Positions 27,420 through 35,206 of a stretch of 64,000 bases of DNA are shown here, piece after piece. The notes beneath the pieces were generated by a model. That model saw only the letters and a program-made list of their open reading frames with translations. It was not told the DNA's origin and searched no databases. The DNA lies in assembly GCF_003113895.1 (NCBI RefSeq), contig NZ_BDUD01000001.1, forward strand, positions 741,388 to 805,387. The letters run 5' to 3'. The stretch comes from Nostoc commune NIES-4072. Its GTDB lineage: Bacteria > Cyanobacteriota > Cyanobacteriia > Cyanobacteriales > Nostocaceae. How positions within the stretch are numbered: position 1 is the stretch's first letter; the number at the start of each line of letters is the position of its first letter. The translations under genes and the position numbers were made by a program.

Positions 27420-27544
27420 AGCAGGGTGAATACACTAAAGCGATATCCTATTTGCAACCAGCTTTAGAGATTTTGCAGCGATTGAAGTCACCGGATGCTG
27501 AAGGTGTGAGTGCAAGTCTTGATAGGATAATTCGTAATTCGTAA
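26960..27544 (+). pseudogene. Severed C-terminal TPR part of the CHAT-NTPase gene
   Basis: In frame with the upstream gene after its stop at 26957-26959. It encodes about four more TPRs plus a closing segment (WLGHLAEQQGEYTKAISYLQ) and ends at TAA 27542-27544. An internal ATG at 26984 could start a 186-residue protein, but no ribosome site precedes it. The absence of further stops suggests the nonsense mutation is recent, is read through, or is a sequencing error. Confidence 0.75.
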
Positions 27545-27652
27545 TTCGTAATTCGTAATTACAGCACCAAAAGATTTTTTATCTCACGCAAAGGCGCAAG
27601 GACGCAAAGAAGAACGCGAGAGTGTTTTCTAAATAAATGAAAATTGCTGTAA

Positions 27653-27890
27653 TGAGTCTTTAATACTCGTGGACGAGTCTTTGATACTTGTGAATGAGTC
27701 TTTTATACTCGCGCGAGAGTCTTTGATACTCGTGGACGAGTCTTTGATATTCGTGGACGAGTCTTTTATATAGGACTTACGCAAAAATTGCTAAAAAGCT
27801 TAATTTCTCGAACCGCCAAGACGCCAAGAGCGCCGAGAATTCGTAGAGTGTGCGTAAGTCCTATTATACTCGTGAATGAGTCTTTGAACT
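27653..27890. repeat. 21-nt tandem repeat array (unit GAGTCTTTGATACTCGTGG...), interrupted
   Basis: About six copies at 27653-27770 and one more after 27864, split by the element at 27771-27863. Adjacent units form the palindrome ACTCGTGGACGAGT, so each junction could form a small hairpin. Confidence 0.88.
27771..27863. mobile_element. 93-bp MITE-like element with 13-bp perfect inverted ends
   Basis: Ends: TAGGACTTACGCA at 27771-27783 and its exact inverse at 27851-27863. TTATA is duplicated on both sides (27766-27770 and 27864-27868); removing the element and one copy restores a normal 21-nt unit. The interior carries the common Nostoc motif CCGCCAAGACGCCAAGAG. No coding capacity. Confidence 0.85.
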
Positions 27891-28137
27891 CCGTTAATGA
27901 ACCTCAGAGCTTCGTTCGTGAACCTTTAAGCTTCGTTGATGAACCTCGGAGCTTCATTTGTGAACTTTAGAGCTTCGTTAATGAACCTCAGAGCTTCGTT
28001 GATGAGCCTCGGAGCTTCATTTGTGAACCTTTGAGCTTCGTTAATGAACCTCAGAGCTTCGTTGATGAGCCTCGGAGCTTCGTTTGTGAACCTTTGAGCT
28101 TCATTTGTGAACCTCGGAGCTTCATTCGTGAACCTCG
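27890..28137. repeat. 21-nt tandem repeat array (unit GCTTCGTTGATGAACCTCGG...)
   Basis: About twelve degenerate copies with alternatives TTCGTTAATGAACC, TTCGTTCGTGAACC and TTCATTTGTGAACC. Many units contain or approach the palindrome GTTCGTGAAC. Period exactly 21. Confidence 0.88.
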
Positions 28138-28163
28138 CAATGTTGTTCCATTAAGGCAAGGCA

Positions 28164-28231
28164 AGAGACGCGATAAATCGCCGTCTCTACAATAATCATT
28201 CCTTTGTAGAGACGGCGATTTATCGCGTCTT
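28164..28231. repeat. Long inverted repeat (GTAGAGACG family)
   Basis: A 26-27-bp inverted repeat with a 15-nt loop; arms contain GAGACGCGATAAATCGCCGT. A shorter relative lies at about 41699-41726. Probably a small dispersed element; it could also end transcription from the CHAT operon. Confidence 0.75.
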
Positions 28232-28244
28232 CGTGATTATGGGA

Positions 28245-28356
28245 TTTATTTCATTAATAAATTTTGATAGCAATTCAGGTGAGAGAATCAGGATCTATGC
28301 CAAGCGATCGCAATTGTTATGCTTTATTTCATTAATGAATTTTGATAGCAATTCAG
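28245..28356. repeat. Tandem direct repeats covering the Uma2 3' end
   Basis: The block TTTATTTCATTAATAAATTT at 28245-28278 recurs at 28323-28356, and the sequence after each copy (AGAGAATCAGGATCTATGCC, then AAGCGATCGCAA) also matches, the second being the last codons of the Uma2 gene. A third copy of the first block lies upstream of that gene at 29129-29162. Confidence 0.8.
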
Positions 28357-29093
28357 GACAGAGAATCAGGATCTATGCCAAGCGATCGCAACCGTTCTCG
28401 TAATAATTGGTTTTCTTGCTGTGCTTGTTGAGCTTTTTGTTCTGCTTGTTGAGCTTTTTGTTCTGCTTGTTGAGCTTTTTGTTCTGCTTGTTGAGCTTTT
28501 TCTTGTGATGTTAAAAATCGTTGTCCTTGTTGGTTATACCAATACATCCATTCCCGTGGTATACCTAGATAAGTTCCTCGTTCGATGCCAATTCCTAAAC
28601 CTAGTTCTGGCAACCAAACTGGATTACCATCATGTAATTCATAAATATTGTTAACTAATTTGTAAACTTCTAAACGTGGCTTACGGCGACGAAATGGGTT
28701 GTAAACTACATAATACAAAATTCCCAATCTTGCATACTCTGCTTTTTTGGTCGAGTACTCACCACGGTATGTTTTAGATACTACCTCTAACACCAATATC
28801 GGTAATTTCTTCTCTTCCCAAAGCACATAACTGGGGCGGAGGTTTTCATCATAAAATCGCTCTACGCCCAAACTCAAAAACCCATCTGGGACTATTGCTG
28901 GTAAATCTGGGTCATAATAAATACCCATATCTACACCAAAAAACCAATCCATGCGTTCTGCCCAAGCGATCGCTAGAAGCGCTTTGAGTAAACCGGGAAT
29001 TAAATCTTGTAATTCATTATCCACAGGGGTATCGTCAGAGTCTGGCAGTTCCTCTGATGAGGGCAAACAAGCTAACGGATCGTACTTTAGCAT
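28353..29093 (-). CDS. Uma2/DUF820 family endonuclease-like protein with heptad tail
   Basis: 246 residues. The PD-(D/E)XK-like Uma2 core spans about 25-190: DPDLPAIVPDGFLSLG, then LPILVLEVVSKTYRGEYSTKKAEYARLG read apart as the E-x-V...K stretch, and YYVVYNPFRRRKPRLEVYKL. The C-terminal tail repeats AEQKAQQ (residues about 196-225) and ends ENQLLRERLRSLGID, a coiled coil. The tail DNA is a 21-nt tandem repeat (28421-28505). Such genes are abundant in cyanobacteria and often transposon-linked; the biological role is poorly known. Matching direct repeats flank it. Confidence 0.85.
   Translation of the reverse strand: MLKYDPLACLPSSEELPDSDDTPVDNELQDLIPGLLKALLAIAWAERMDWFFGVDMGIYYDPDLPAIVPDGFLSLGVERFYDENLRPSYVLWEEKKLPILVLEVVSKTYRGEYSTKKAEYARLGILYYVVYNPFRRRKPRLEVYKLVNNIYELHDGNPVWLPELGLGIGIERGTYLGIPREWMYWYNQQGQRFLTSQEKAQQAEQKAQQAEQKAQQAEQKAQQAQQENQLLRERLRSLGIDPDSLS
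28421..28505. repeat. 21-nt tandem repeat inside the Uma2 gene (four copies)
   Basis: The unit GAGCTTTTTGTTCTGCTTG plus two bases repeats four times with near-perfect identity, encoding AEQKAQQ heptads on the minus strand. Confidence 0.92.
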
Positions 29094-29128
29094 GATAGGT
29101 TTACTCTTTCTCAGGTATTAGTACATCT

Positions 29129-29162
29129 TTATTTTATTAATGAATTTTGGTAGCAATTCAGC
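29129..29162. repeat. Upstream copy of the direct repeat flanking the Uma2 gene
   Basis: About 34 bp nearly identical to 28323-28356 (TTATTAATGAATTTTGGTAG against TCATTAATGAATTTTGATAG). It lies 36 bp before the Uma2 start codon. Coordinates may be off by a base. Confidence 0.7.
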
Positions 29163-29198
29163 ACATCCTATTTTATTTACAAACATTAAGAAGCTCAG

Positions 29199-29226
29199 AA
29201 CCCCGCTTCTTTATGAAGTCGGGGTT
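29199..29226 (-). terminator. Intrinsic terminator after the KGK gene
   Basis: Inverted repeat AACCCCG...CGGGGTT with an AGAAG/CTTCT inner stem, 15 bp past the KGK stop codon on the minus strand. On the plus strand TTTTG follows, so it may act both ways. Confidence 0.7.
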
Positions 29227-29240
29227 TTGCTCATTGGATA

Positions 29241-29549
29241 TTAATTTTCTACTTGTTTGAGTCTTTGAAAAATTTCATCAAGTGGTGATTCAGAATCTTC
29301 AGGACAAAATTCTAAAGCAAGTCTAACTTTTCCTTTTTTCCACCCTTGAGTACTGAATTGTAAAACCTCACAATTTAATCCTTGTGTATACAAATTTACT
29401 TCGTCTGTTTCTGCTGCTCCAATATATTCCTTAATTGCTGTAATCAAATCACGAACTTTAAAAGTTTTAGCAATATTTAACTTATTAAAAGTGTCTGGTT
29501 CTATAGACACAACTTCATCATGGTTTAGTCTCTCGAATCCATCTTCCAT
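29241..29549 (-). CDS. KGK-domain protein
   Basis: 102 residues. The name-giving motif is present in GWKKGKVRLALEFCPED (about 71-87). The first part (NHDEVVSIEPDTFNKLNIAKTFK) is typical of this cyanobacteria-specific family of unknown function. It stands alone with a terminator hairpin after it. The function cannot be stated. Confidence 0.82.
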   Translation of the reverse strand: MEDGFERLNHDEVVSIEPDTFNKLNIAKTFKVRDLITAIKEYIGAAETDEVNLYTQGLNCEVLQFSTQGWKKGKVRLALEFCPEDSESPLDEIFQRLKQVEN

Positions 29550-29855
29550 AAAAATCTCCTGTCAATAAATCTATATTTTCCAGGGATATAACAGTTCATC
29601 CGAAATAAAATGATGATTTTATAGATTTAGTCATTGGTCATTAGTCATTAGTCCCTAGTCATTATCAGTAATAATTTTGTCTCGCGCAATCGCTCTTAGC
29701 GATCTCGTAAGAGTAGGGGCAAAGAAAAACTTTGCACTCCTCTGCGTTTCAACCTAAACACTCAACTTCCCATAGTTTTACGTGAGATTTTATTAAGTCC
29801 TAAGTTATGAGTAAAAGTAAAATACTCATAACTCAGTACTGTCTTAGCGAGGTTC
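29550..29855. other. Intergenic region between ccsA and the KGK gene
   Basis: 306 bp. It contains a GTCATTG/GTCATTA STRR array at about 29628-29665 and otherwise nothing recognisable. Confidence 0.6.
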
Positions 29856-30959
29856 TTAAAAGAACCAACCGTAAGAATGCAACCCTTTACCCAAAAGATT
29901 CACACCGAGATAGCAAACCCAAACAACAACAAAACCAGTGGCAGCTAAAATTGCCGGACTACGCCCTTGCCAACCGCGAGTGATTCGGGCGTGGAGATAA
30001 GCAGCGAACACTAGCCAGGTAATCAATGCCCAAGTTTCTTTGGGGTCCCAACTCCAGTAAGAACCCCAAGCTTCGTTAGCCCAAACGCCACCAGCAATAA
30101 TACCAATTGTCAGCAGGGGAAATCCTAGCCCGATGATGCGATAGCTGATGTTGTCGAGGGTTTCGGCAAGGCTAAGGCGCTGGGGTGAAAGGGGTTCCGA
30201 ATTTTGGATTTCGGATAGCGAAGCGTTAGCGAGTCCTCGAGTGTCTTGCGGATTTTGGATTGGGGTTGTTGTAACTAAACCCAAAACTGCGGTGTTACCG
30301 TTACCGTTGCCGTTACTGGTAGTTTCAAAACGAGCAAAGCCGTTATTTTCGGCAGAAGGGGCTGATGGTTGAGGAATTAGTTCAGCTGCTTTGTGTAAGC
30401 GATAGCCGTTGCTGCGATAGCCACCAGTACCGACTGAACTACCTTGTAGTTGAATGTTTTGACCGCGAGTCACAACTAAAAAAGCGATCGCTAATAATGA
30501 ACCCACCATCAAAGCAGAATAACTCAACATCATGACGCTGACATGCATCATCAGCCAATTTGACTTTAAGGCAGGTACTAGAGGTTCTGACGCTTGCATC
30601 TGGGATGGTAGTGTCATAGTCGCAAAAGCAGCAATCAACATTGCCACAGGAGCTGTAACCACTCCTACTAAGCGGCTACGACTACTACTTTCAGCAATTA
30701 AATGGACGGTGGTAATTCCCCAAGTTAAGAAAAACAGGGATTCATAGAGATTACTTAAGGGAAAGTAACCAGCTTCTATCCATCTTGCCCCTAATAGAGT
30801 CGCCATGCACAAATTAGCGATCGCCATCCCAGCTGTCCCCAAAGCGGCTAAATAAGGCAGATTCGGAAAAGCCGCTCCTCCCCAATACACCAGCATTGTA
30901 AGGAATAATATGGCAAAGGAGGCATTGTCCAGCCAGTTCTGGAGTACAACCAAATTCAT
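29856..30959 (-). CDS. ccsA: Cytochrome c biogenesis protein CcsA (CcsB/ResC type, WWD domain)
   Basis: 367 residues, integral membrane. Several transmembrane segments include [36 protein letters not shown] and [20 protein letters not shown]. The haem-handling WWD motif is [18 protein letters not shown] near residue 305. It works with Ccs1 to move and attach haem to apocytochromes on the lumenal side of the thylakoid. Naming differs: the plastid ortholog is ccsA, while bacterial annotation often says CcsB. The central cytoplasmic loop (about 155-270) is low-complexity and contains an in-frame palindromic repeat read as [14 protein letters not shown]. Confidence 0.92.
   Translation of the reverse strand: MNLVVLQNWLDNASFAILFLTMLVYWGGAAFPNLPYLAALGTAGMAIANLCMATLLGARWIEAGYFPLSNLYESLFFLTWGITTVHLIAESSSRSRLVGVVTAPVAMLIAAFATMTLPSQMQASEPLVPALKSNWLMMHVSVMMLSYSALMVGSLLAIAFLVVTRGQNIQLQGSSVGTGGYRSNGYRLHKAAELIPQPSAPSAENNGFARFETTSNGNGNGNTAVLGLVTTTPIQNPQDTRGLANASLSEIQNSEPLSPQRLSLAETLDNISYRIIGLGFPLLTIGIIAGGVWANEAWGSYWSWDPKETWALITWLVFAAYLHARITRGWQGRSPAILAATGFVVVWVCYLGVNLLGKGLHSYGWFF
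30212..30252. repeat. Palindromic repeat inserted in frame in ccsA
   Basis: GATAGCGAAGCGTTAGCGAG, then TCCTCGAGTGTCTTGC, is the same element as at 12052-12096 in hmpE. Both are read in the same frame and yield RGLANA(A/S)LS. Confidence 0.75.
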
Positions 30960-31076
30960 AAAGTCTTCTCTCCGTGGATAATTTAAAATATCGATTCTGA
31001 CTGTTATGATCCTATATGCTTAGAGGGTCATGGGACAGGGGCAATCCAAAATCTAAAATTCTTACTCCCCACTCCC

Positions 31077-32825
31077 CTATCTAACAGAACTGCTCTTATT
31101 ACTTTCTGGACTAGGCAAGGGAGTCGTGTTCCTAACTTTTTTAAGTGCTATAAAAATGTCGTAAAGATTACTGCGACTGTCGCTGACGGCAGATGTCATT
31201 CCAATTGAGCGCGTTGCATTAAGCAAAGCTTGTTGATTGGGAATTAGAGTTGGTAAAAGGAAATTTTTCACAGTTCGTTCCACATCCAGGAAAAATTGAC
31301 CATTTGTCGGATTTGGTTCTGTAGGAACTGTTTGTTGGAAGGGGATCGTGCTAGCTAGTGTCGTGTTGGGTTTGGGAAGAATTTTATCAGTAACAGGAGC
31401 GCCCACTACTAGAAAGGCGACATCTCCATCTAACCAGCCGTGGGTGGCAGTTAAAGTACCATAGGGTGAAACCCAGTTAACAACGGGTAGTCCTGCGACT
31501 TTCGCCGGTTGAACTTGGAACTGGTATTGATCTCTCATCACCTCATCGAGTTGTTTTATGGATGTTTCAGCTGATTGGCGATCGCTTCCCTGTACCATGA
31601 ACACCAAACCCGCACGAAAATCATTTGGTGAACCTTCTTTTGGAGTAGTAGGAATCACTGATAAGGAAAACTCGCCTTTCATCCAACTGAGCAAATCCTT
31701 ATCTAAATCGAGAGTGGTAAGAGATTTTATACCACTTCTAAGTTGTTCTGGTGCGATCGGTGAGAGGGGATTTCCTTGAGATGTTAAAACGTAATCTCCC
31801 CACAATCTCTGTAAGTTTCCCCCCGAAAGCATCATTAAGGTTTCTGCTGGTACGCGGTTTTGCATTTGCCCAGCATTATTTTCTACCGCCAGCACCCGTT
31901 GACTATTAGGATTTAACCAAGAAACGCCCTTGAAACGGATTCCTTCTGCCTCTAAAGTCATTGTCCCCGCTAAAGCTTGGTTATTTTGCAGTTGAGCCAA
32001 AACTTGAGCTGGTATTGGGCGGTTTGGAGAAGCTGCGGCTATTTTGGCTGCTGTTGGCACATTGACGTAAAACTGGCCAAAGCGTTGGTAGTCGGCGATC
32101 TTTGGAAAGTTCTCAGCAAAGCCCCCTGTTGTCGCTAGAGATGTTTGATTTTTGTAAGCATCAATTGCTCGTTCTGTGGCTTTGGGACTATCAGTTATAA
32201 CTAAAAAACGCCCATCTAATAATGCTGCTGAGAAGTTTTCTCCTGCTTGTCCCTGACTTTGTTTAATGGCGATCCCTTGATAAACACGGTCAATCCATTT
32301 GCCTTGTTTAAGGGTTTTGGGTTGTGCCAAAATATTTTTGGCGATTTCTGGGTTTTTCACTGGTAATACCATTACCATCGACTGCTGATCGTTGGCAGCA
32401 TCTTCATTGGTGGTAACTGGTTTGGGTGCAGCAATACTTGCTATTGCTGGGGCAAGAATTGCAATTGTAACGTCATTGCCTACCCAAGAAGCGATATCTT
32501 TCTGGAAATCGTAACCATTATTAGTGAGAAAGCGATCGCGCAATTCAACTAAATTTCTGTCCAGTTCTGCTTGGGTTTCTTTCGTGCCAAACTCCCGCAA
32601 TTTCTGCCACTGCTGGGGATCTGTTGTCAGAGAAACCGCAAACAGGGCATCACCAGGAATAATATTTGCACCTACTAGCAAATCGCTAGAAGATCGTTGT
32701 CTCTGGCTTAACAACCAGTATGCTGCACTCCCTGCACCAATCAATAGCCCAGCAGCCGAGAGCGTCAGCACCAGAGACGGTTTCTTATTTTTCTTCATCG
32801 GAACAGACACAAGAGGCGGTGCCAT
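31077..32825 (-). CDS. DUF3352 family protein
   Basis: 582 residues. One N-terminal membrane anchor (SLVLTLSAAGLLIGAGSAAY, about 17-36) is followed by a large extracytoplasmic part. PGDALFAVSLTTDPQQWQKL and the later VFMVQGSDRQSAETSIKQLD stretch fit the cyanobacterial DUF3352 family. Function unknown; the topology suggests a periplasmic or lumenal role. Start ATG 32825; an ATG at 32798 is an alternative. Confidence 0.82.
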   Translation of the reverse strand: MAPPLVSVPMKKNKKPSLVLTLSAAGLLIGAGSAAYWLLSQRQRSSSDLLVGANIIPGDALFAVSLTTDPQQWQKLREFGTKETQAELDRNLVELRDRFLTNNGYDFQKDIASWVGNDVTIAILAPAIASIAAPKPVTTNEDAANDQQSMVMVLPVKNPEIAKNILAQPKTLKQGKWIDRVYQGIAIKQSQGQAGENFSAALLDGRFLVITDSPKATERAIDAYKNQTSLATTGGFAENFPKIADYQRFGQFYVNVPTAAKIAAASPNRPIPAQVLAQLQNNQALAGTMTLEAEGIRFKGVSWLNPNSQRVLAVENNAGQMQNRVPAETLMMLSGGNLQRLWGDYVLTSQGNPLSPIAPEQLRSGIKSLTTLDLDKDLLSWMKGEFSLSVIPTTPKEGSPNDFRAGLVFMVQGSDRQSAETSIKQLDEVMRDQYQFQVQPAKVAGLPVVNWVSPYGTLTATHGWLDGDVAFLVVGAPVTDKILPKPNTTLASTIPFQQTVPTEPNPTNGQFFLDVERTVKNFLLPTLIPNQQALLNATRSIGMTSAVSDSRSNLYDIFIALKKVRNTTPLPSPESNKSSSVR

Positions 32826-33231
32826 TGAAACCTATACCTTATACTTGCAAACTTATTACTTGCTTGATTAGTCAAGTACACCAACAGGTTTAACCATTCT
32901 TTAGAACAGCTAATTATATTAAATTTTTCTACCCTAGATGTTGATGATACTTCGGTAATCAACCTTTCCTACTCTTTCAAAAGCTGTGTTTTTGACTCAG
33001 TTACCATTTTTAACACGCTTTGTTGAATTTCGTAGGACGTTTCCCTGAGATTAATTCCTTTGTCGGAAAGTTTTCGCAAGTAAATCTGTTATTCCAAGGT
33101 ACTTGGTTTTGCGCGGTTGCGATATGCGATCGCCTAGCATGGGCGGGTAGGCGATCGCGCCACATCAAAAGTGCAGTATTTTTTGGGATAATGCGGTATA
33201 GCAAAGCTATACCTTCAGGCTTATCATTTAC
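32826..33231. other. Intergenic region
   Basis: 406 bp with HIP1 sites, including an inverted pair around 33125-33158. No gene or known element recognised; open frames here lack motifs. Confidence 0.5.
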
Positions 33232-33795
33232 TTATACTTGCAACTCAAATCCAGGTAAAATATCTTCTCCAGAAACAATCGCTGGCATTTGCACAACTTC
33301 TACAGCTTTCAAAAGTCGGTAAATTTCAACTTGGCGATCTTGAGGATTAATTAGCCAGCCCAAACGCAGACCATTTTTAATGTATTCCTGCATTTTCTCT
33401 TGAATCGGTGCAAGGCGATCTGTCTCCGATCGCAGTTCAATCAAAAAGTCGGGTACAAGTGGCGGAAATTTTTTTCGTTGTTCTGCTGTTAAAGCTTCCC
33501 ACCGCTCCAATTTTACCCAAGCAGCATCAGGAGAACGTTTTGCACCGTTGGGAAGTATAAAGATAGTTGAAGAACTAAAAACTTTCCCTAATTTTGCTTG
33601 ACGATTCCAATTATTTAAGTCTGTAATTAAATCTGCTTCTTGATTTCCGCTTTCTCCTCCTACTGGTGGCATAATTATTAATTCTCCAGCTGCATTCATT
33701 TCCAGGCTTAAGTCACGATTGGCAACACACAATTGATAAAATTGCTCATCGGTTAAATGAGCAATCGGTTCTAGATTTAGCACAACAGTATTCAT
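33232..33795 (-). CDS. Uma2/DUF820 family endonuclease-like protein
   Basis: 187 residues from ATG 33795. Canonical Uma2 layout: LTDEQFYQLCVANRDLSLE, PPVGGESGNQEADLITDLNN, SPDAAWVKLERWEALTAEQR, PDFLIELRSETDRLAPIQEK (the E...D...K active-site region) and GLRLGWLINPQDRQVEIYR. It lacks the heptad tail of the other copy at 28353 and is only distantly similar to it. The frame can extend 10 codons upstream to 33825. Role unknown; this family is often carried by mobile DNA. Confidence 0.85.
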   Translation of the reverse strand: MNTVVLNLEPIAHLTDEQFYQLCVANRDLSLEMNAAGELIIMPPVGGESGNQEADLITDLNNWNRQAKLGKVFSSSTIFILPNGAKRSPDAAWVKLERWEALTAEQRKKFPPLVPDFLIELRSETDRLAPIQEKMQEYIKNGLRLGWLINPQDRQVEIYRLLKAVEVVQMPAIVSGEDILPGFELQV

Positions 33796-33915
33796 TAAAC
33801 CTACTAGAGGCGATCGCTGCCACAATAATTCAACGTTCCTTTGATAATTTCATTGTATGATTTCAGCTACTTGATTTAGCGCGGTAGCGAGCGATCGCAC
33901 CACATCATGCCTTTA

Positions 33916-34539
33916 TTAATAGTTTAGGGAATTTAATTGCATAGCCCCCAAATATTTAGTTAAATAAGGCGAAAAAACTTCATAAATTAAGGTTAGTGGC
34001 TGTCCATGATGCCAAAACAAGTAATGGCGACCCCAAAAAGGCCCAGTTACATCAAAACCAGACTCTAGCGCCGATGAGTCACCATAGTAAATTCCTCGAA
34101 CATCCCGATACAGTTCTGTGCGAAGACGAGCTAAACTCGCCCAAATTGGTAATGAACGATTTTGCAAATACTCATCTACATGACTAGCTTCCCACCACGA
34201 GGTAGCATAGGCTAATCGCTGACCCGAAGCAGTCCGCAGCCACACTTGCCGCCGTAATCGCGGCCCTGGTACAGCTTGGATTAAATCAGGAGCGCCATCT
34301 AAGTCCATGCCAATCAATGACATATCAATGACATCTACTTCTACAGGCTCACTTGTAAGCAATTCTAGGTGACGTGTTGGAGAGCCGTCACCCAAAAGCA
34401 TTAGCTGCCAAGCAGGTGCTAGCTGAGTATGAGGTAAACTTTTTTGAATTACTTCCTCCCCTCCTTGCCAAATCGGAGTGAGGCGATGCCAAGCTGTTGG
34501 CAGTGTTAGGTTGTTTGTCGCCGTAAAAGTAATACTCAA
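33916..34539 (-). CDS. Chorismate lyase family protein (Ycf21/DUF98 type)
   Basis: 207 residues. LTPIWQGGEEVIQKSLPHTQ, LLGDGSPTRHLELL, RRQVWLRTASGQRLAYATSW and SLARLRTELYRDVRGIYYG match the cyanobacterial/plastid chorismate lyase family, which releases 4-hydroxybenzoate from chorismate for plastoquinone synthesis (family knowledge). Single gene; the start ATG 34539 follows a spacer before tRNA-Leu. Confidence 0.85.
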   Translation of the reverse strand: MSITFTATNNLTLPTAWHRLTPIWQGGEEVIQKSLPHTQLAPAWQLMLLGDGSPTRHLELLTSEPVEVDVIDMSLIGMDLDGAPDLIQAVPGPRLRRQVWLRTASGQRLAYATSWWEASHVDEYLQNRSLPIWASLARLRTELYRDVRGIYYGDSSALESGFDVTGPFWGRHYLFWHHGQPLTLIYEVFSPYLTKYLGAMQLNSLNY

Positions 34540-34665
34540 TGCTTTTTACAAAACTTCACGTATCTCTATAAAAGCATAAAAACCCTAGCTCTACCAAGAT
34601 TTAAGGGTCAACAGTCCAAGGTATATTCACCCTCGACTATTGACCCTTGACTAATAAACAAAATA

Positions 34666-34748
34666 TGCGGATGGCGAGACTCGAACTCGCAAGGGCATTG
34701 CCCACACGCACCTCAAGCGTGCGCGTATACCAATTCCGCCACATCCGC
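34666..34748 (-). tRNA. tRNA-Leu (anticodon GAG)
   Basis: Acceptor stem GCGGATG/CATCCGC, anticodon stem CACGC/GCGTG with loop TTGAGGT giving anticodon GAG, a class II variable arm with stem GGGC/GCCC, and T-arm GCGAG TTCGAGT CTCGC. 83 nt including the discriminator A; CCA is not encoded. Each stem was checked by hand. Confidence 0.95.
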
Positions 34749-35206
34749 ACGAGTTGTCTAAAGATAGACTATAGCATAAGAAAATAATTATAGTAAGGTG
34801 ATATCTAAAGTTATATTTCTCAAAAATATAAATTTCCTCAAGGCGGTATCAGACTGACAGAAATCTAGCATCTGCACAAGTGATATTAAAAAGGGTAGAG
34901 CGACTGTGGGAGGTGCGGTGCGTAGGCGCAGCCCGCCGCAGGCATCGCGTACCCACCCGTTGTAGGCCATATCTACGACCGCCTAAGCCTACGCCAAAAC
35001 CCAGTTTAGTAAGCTAGCTAAGACTTACAGCAGCAATGTTGTTAGTCTAGTAAGACTCGTAGAGGCAGCAAGCCTTCAATATGCGAGTTTGCGTAAGGAT
35101 TCAGGGTGGCGAATCTCCTGTGATAATTTGAAATAATGCGAAAGCGTCGTTTCAAGTTGGATCAGAGAAAATGTCAATCTACTGGTAATGATATCGAAAC
35201 TAAAAA
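34749..35206. other. Intergenic region upstream of accC
   Basis: 458 bp. It contains a copy of the GGCGTAGCCCGTCG-type dispersed repeat (34918-34951) and must hold the accC promoter. No gene supported. Confidence 0.55.

Larger units (their letters stand above)
27545..28352. other. Repeat-rich gene-free region downstream of the CHAT gene
   Basis: It holds two 21-nt minisatellites, a 93-bp inserted element, a long inverted repeat at 28164-28231 and direct repeats shared with the Uma2 flanks. No gene is supported. Confidence 0.8.

Noticed and set aside
27653-28137. Possible CRISPR array from regularly spaced repeats
   Set aside because: Units abut with no spacers and the period is 21 nt, so these are minisatellites.
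34788-34970. 60-codon ORF upstream of accC
   Set aside because: Overlies a dispersed palindromic repeat; no motif.
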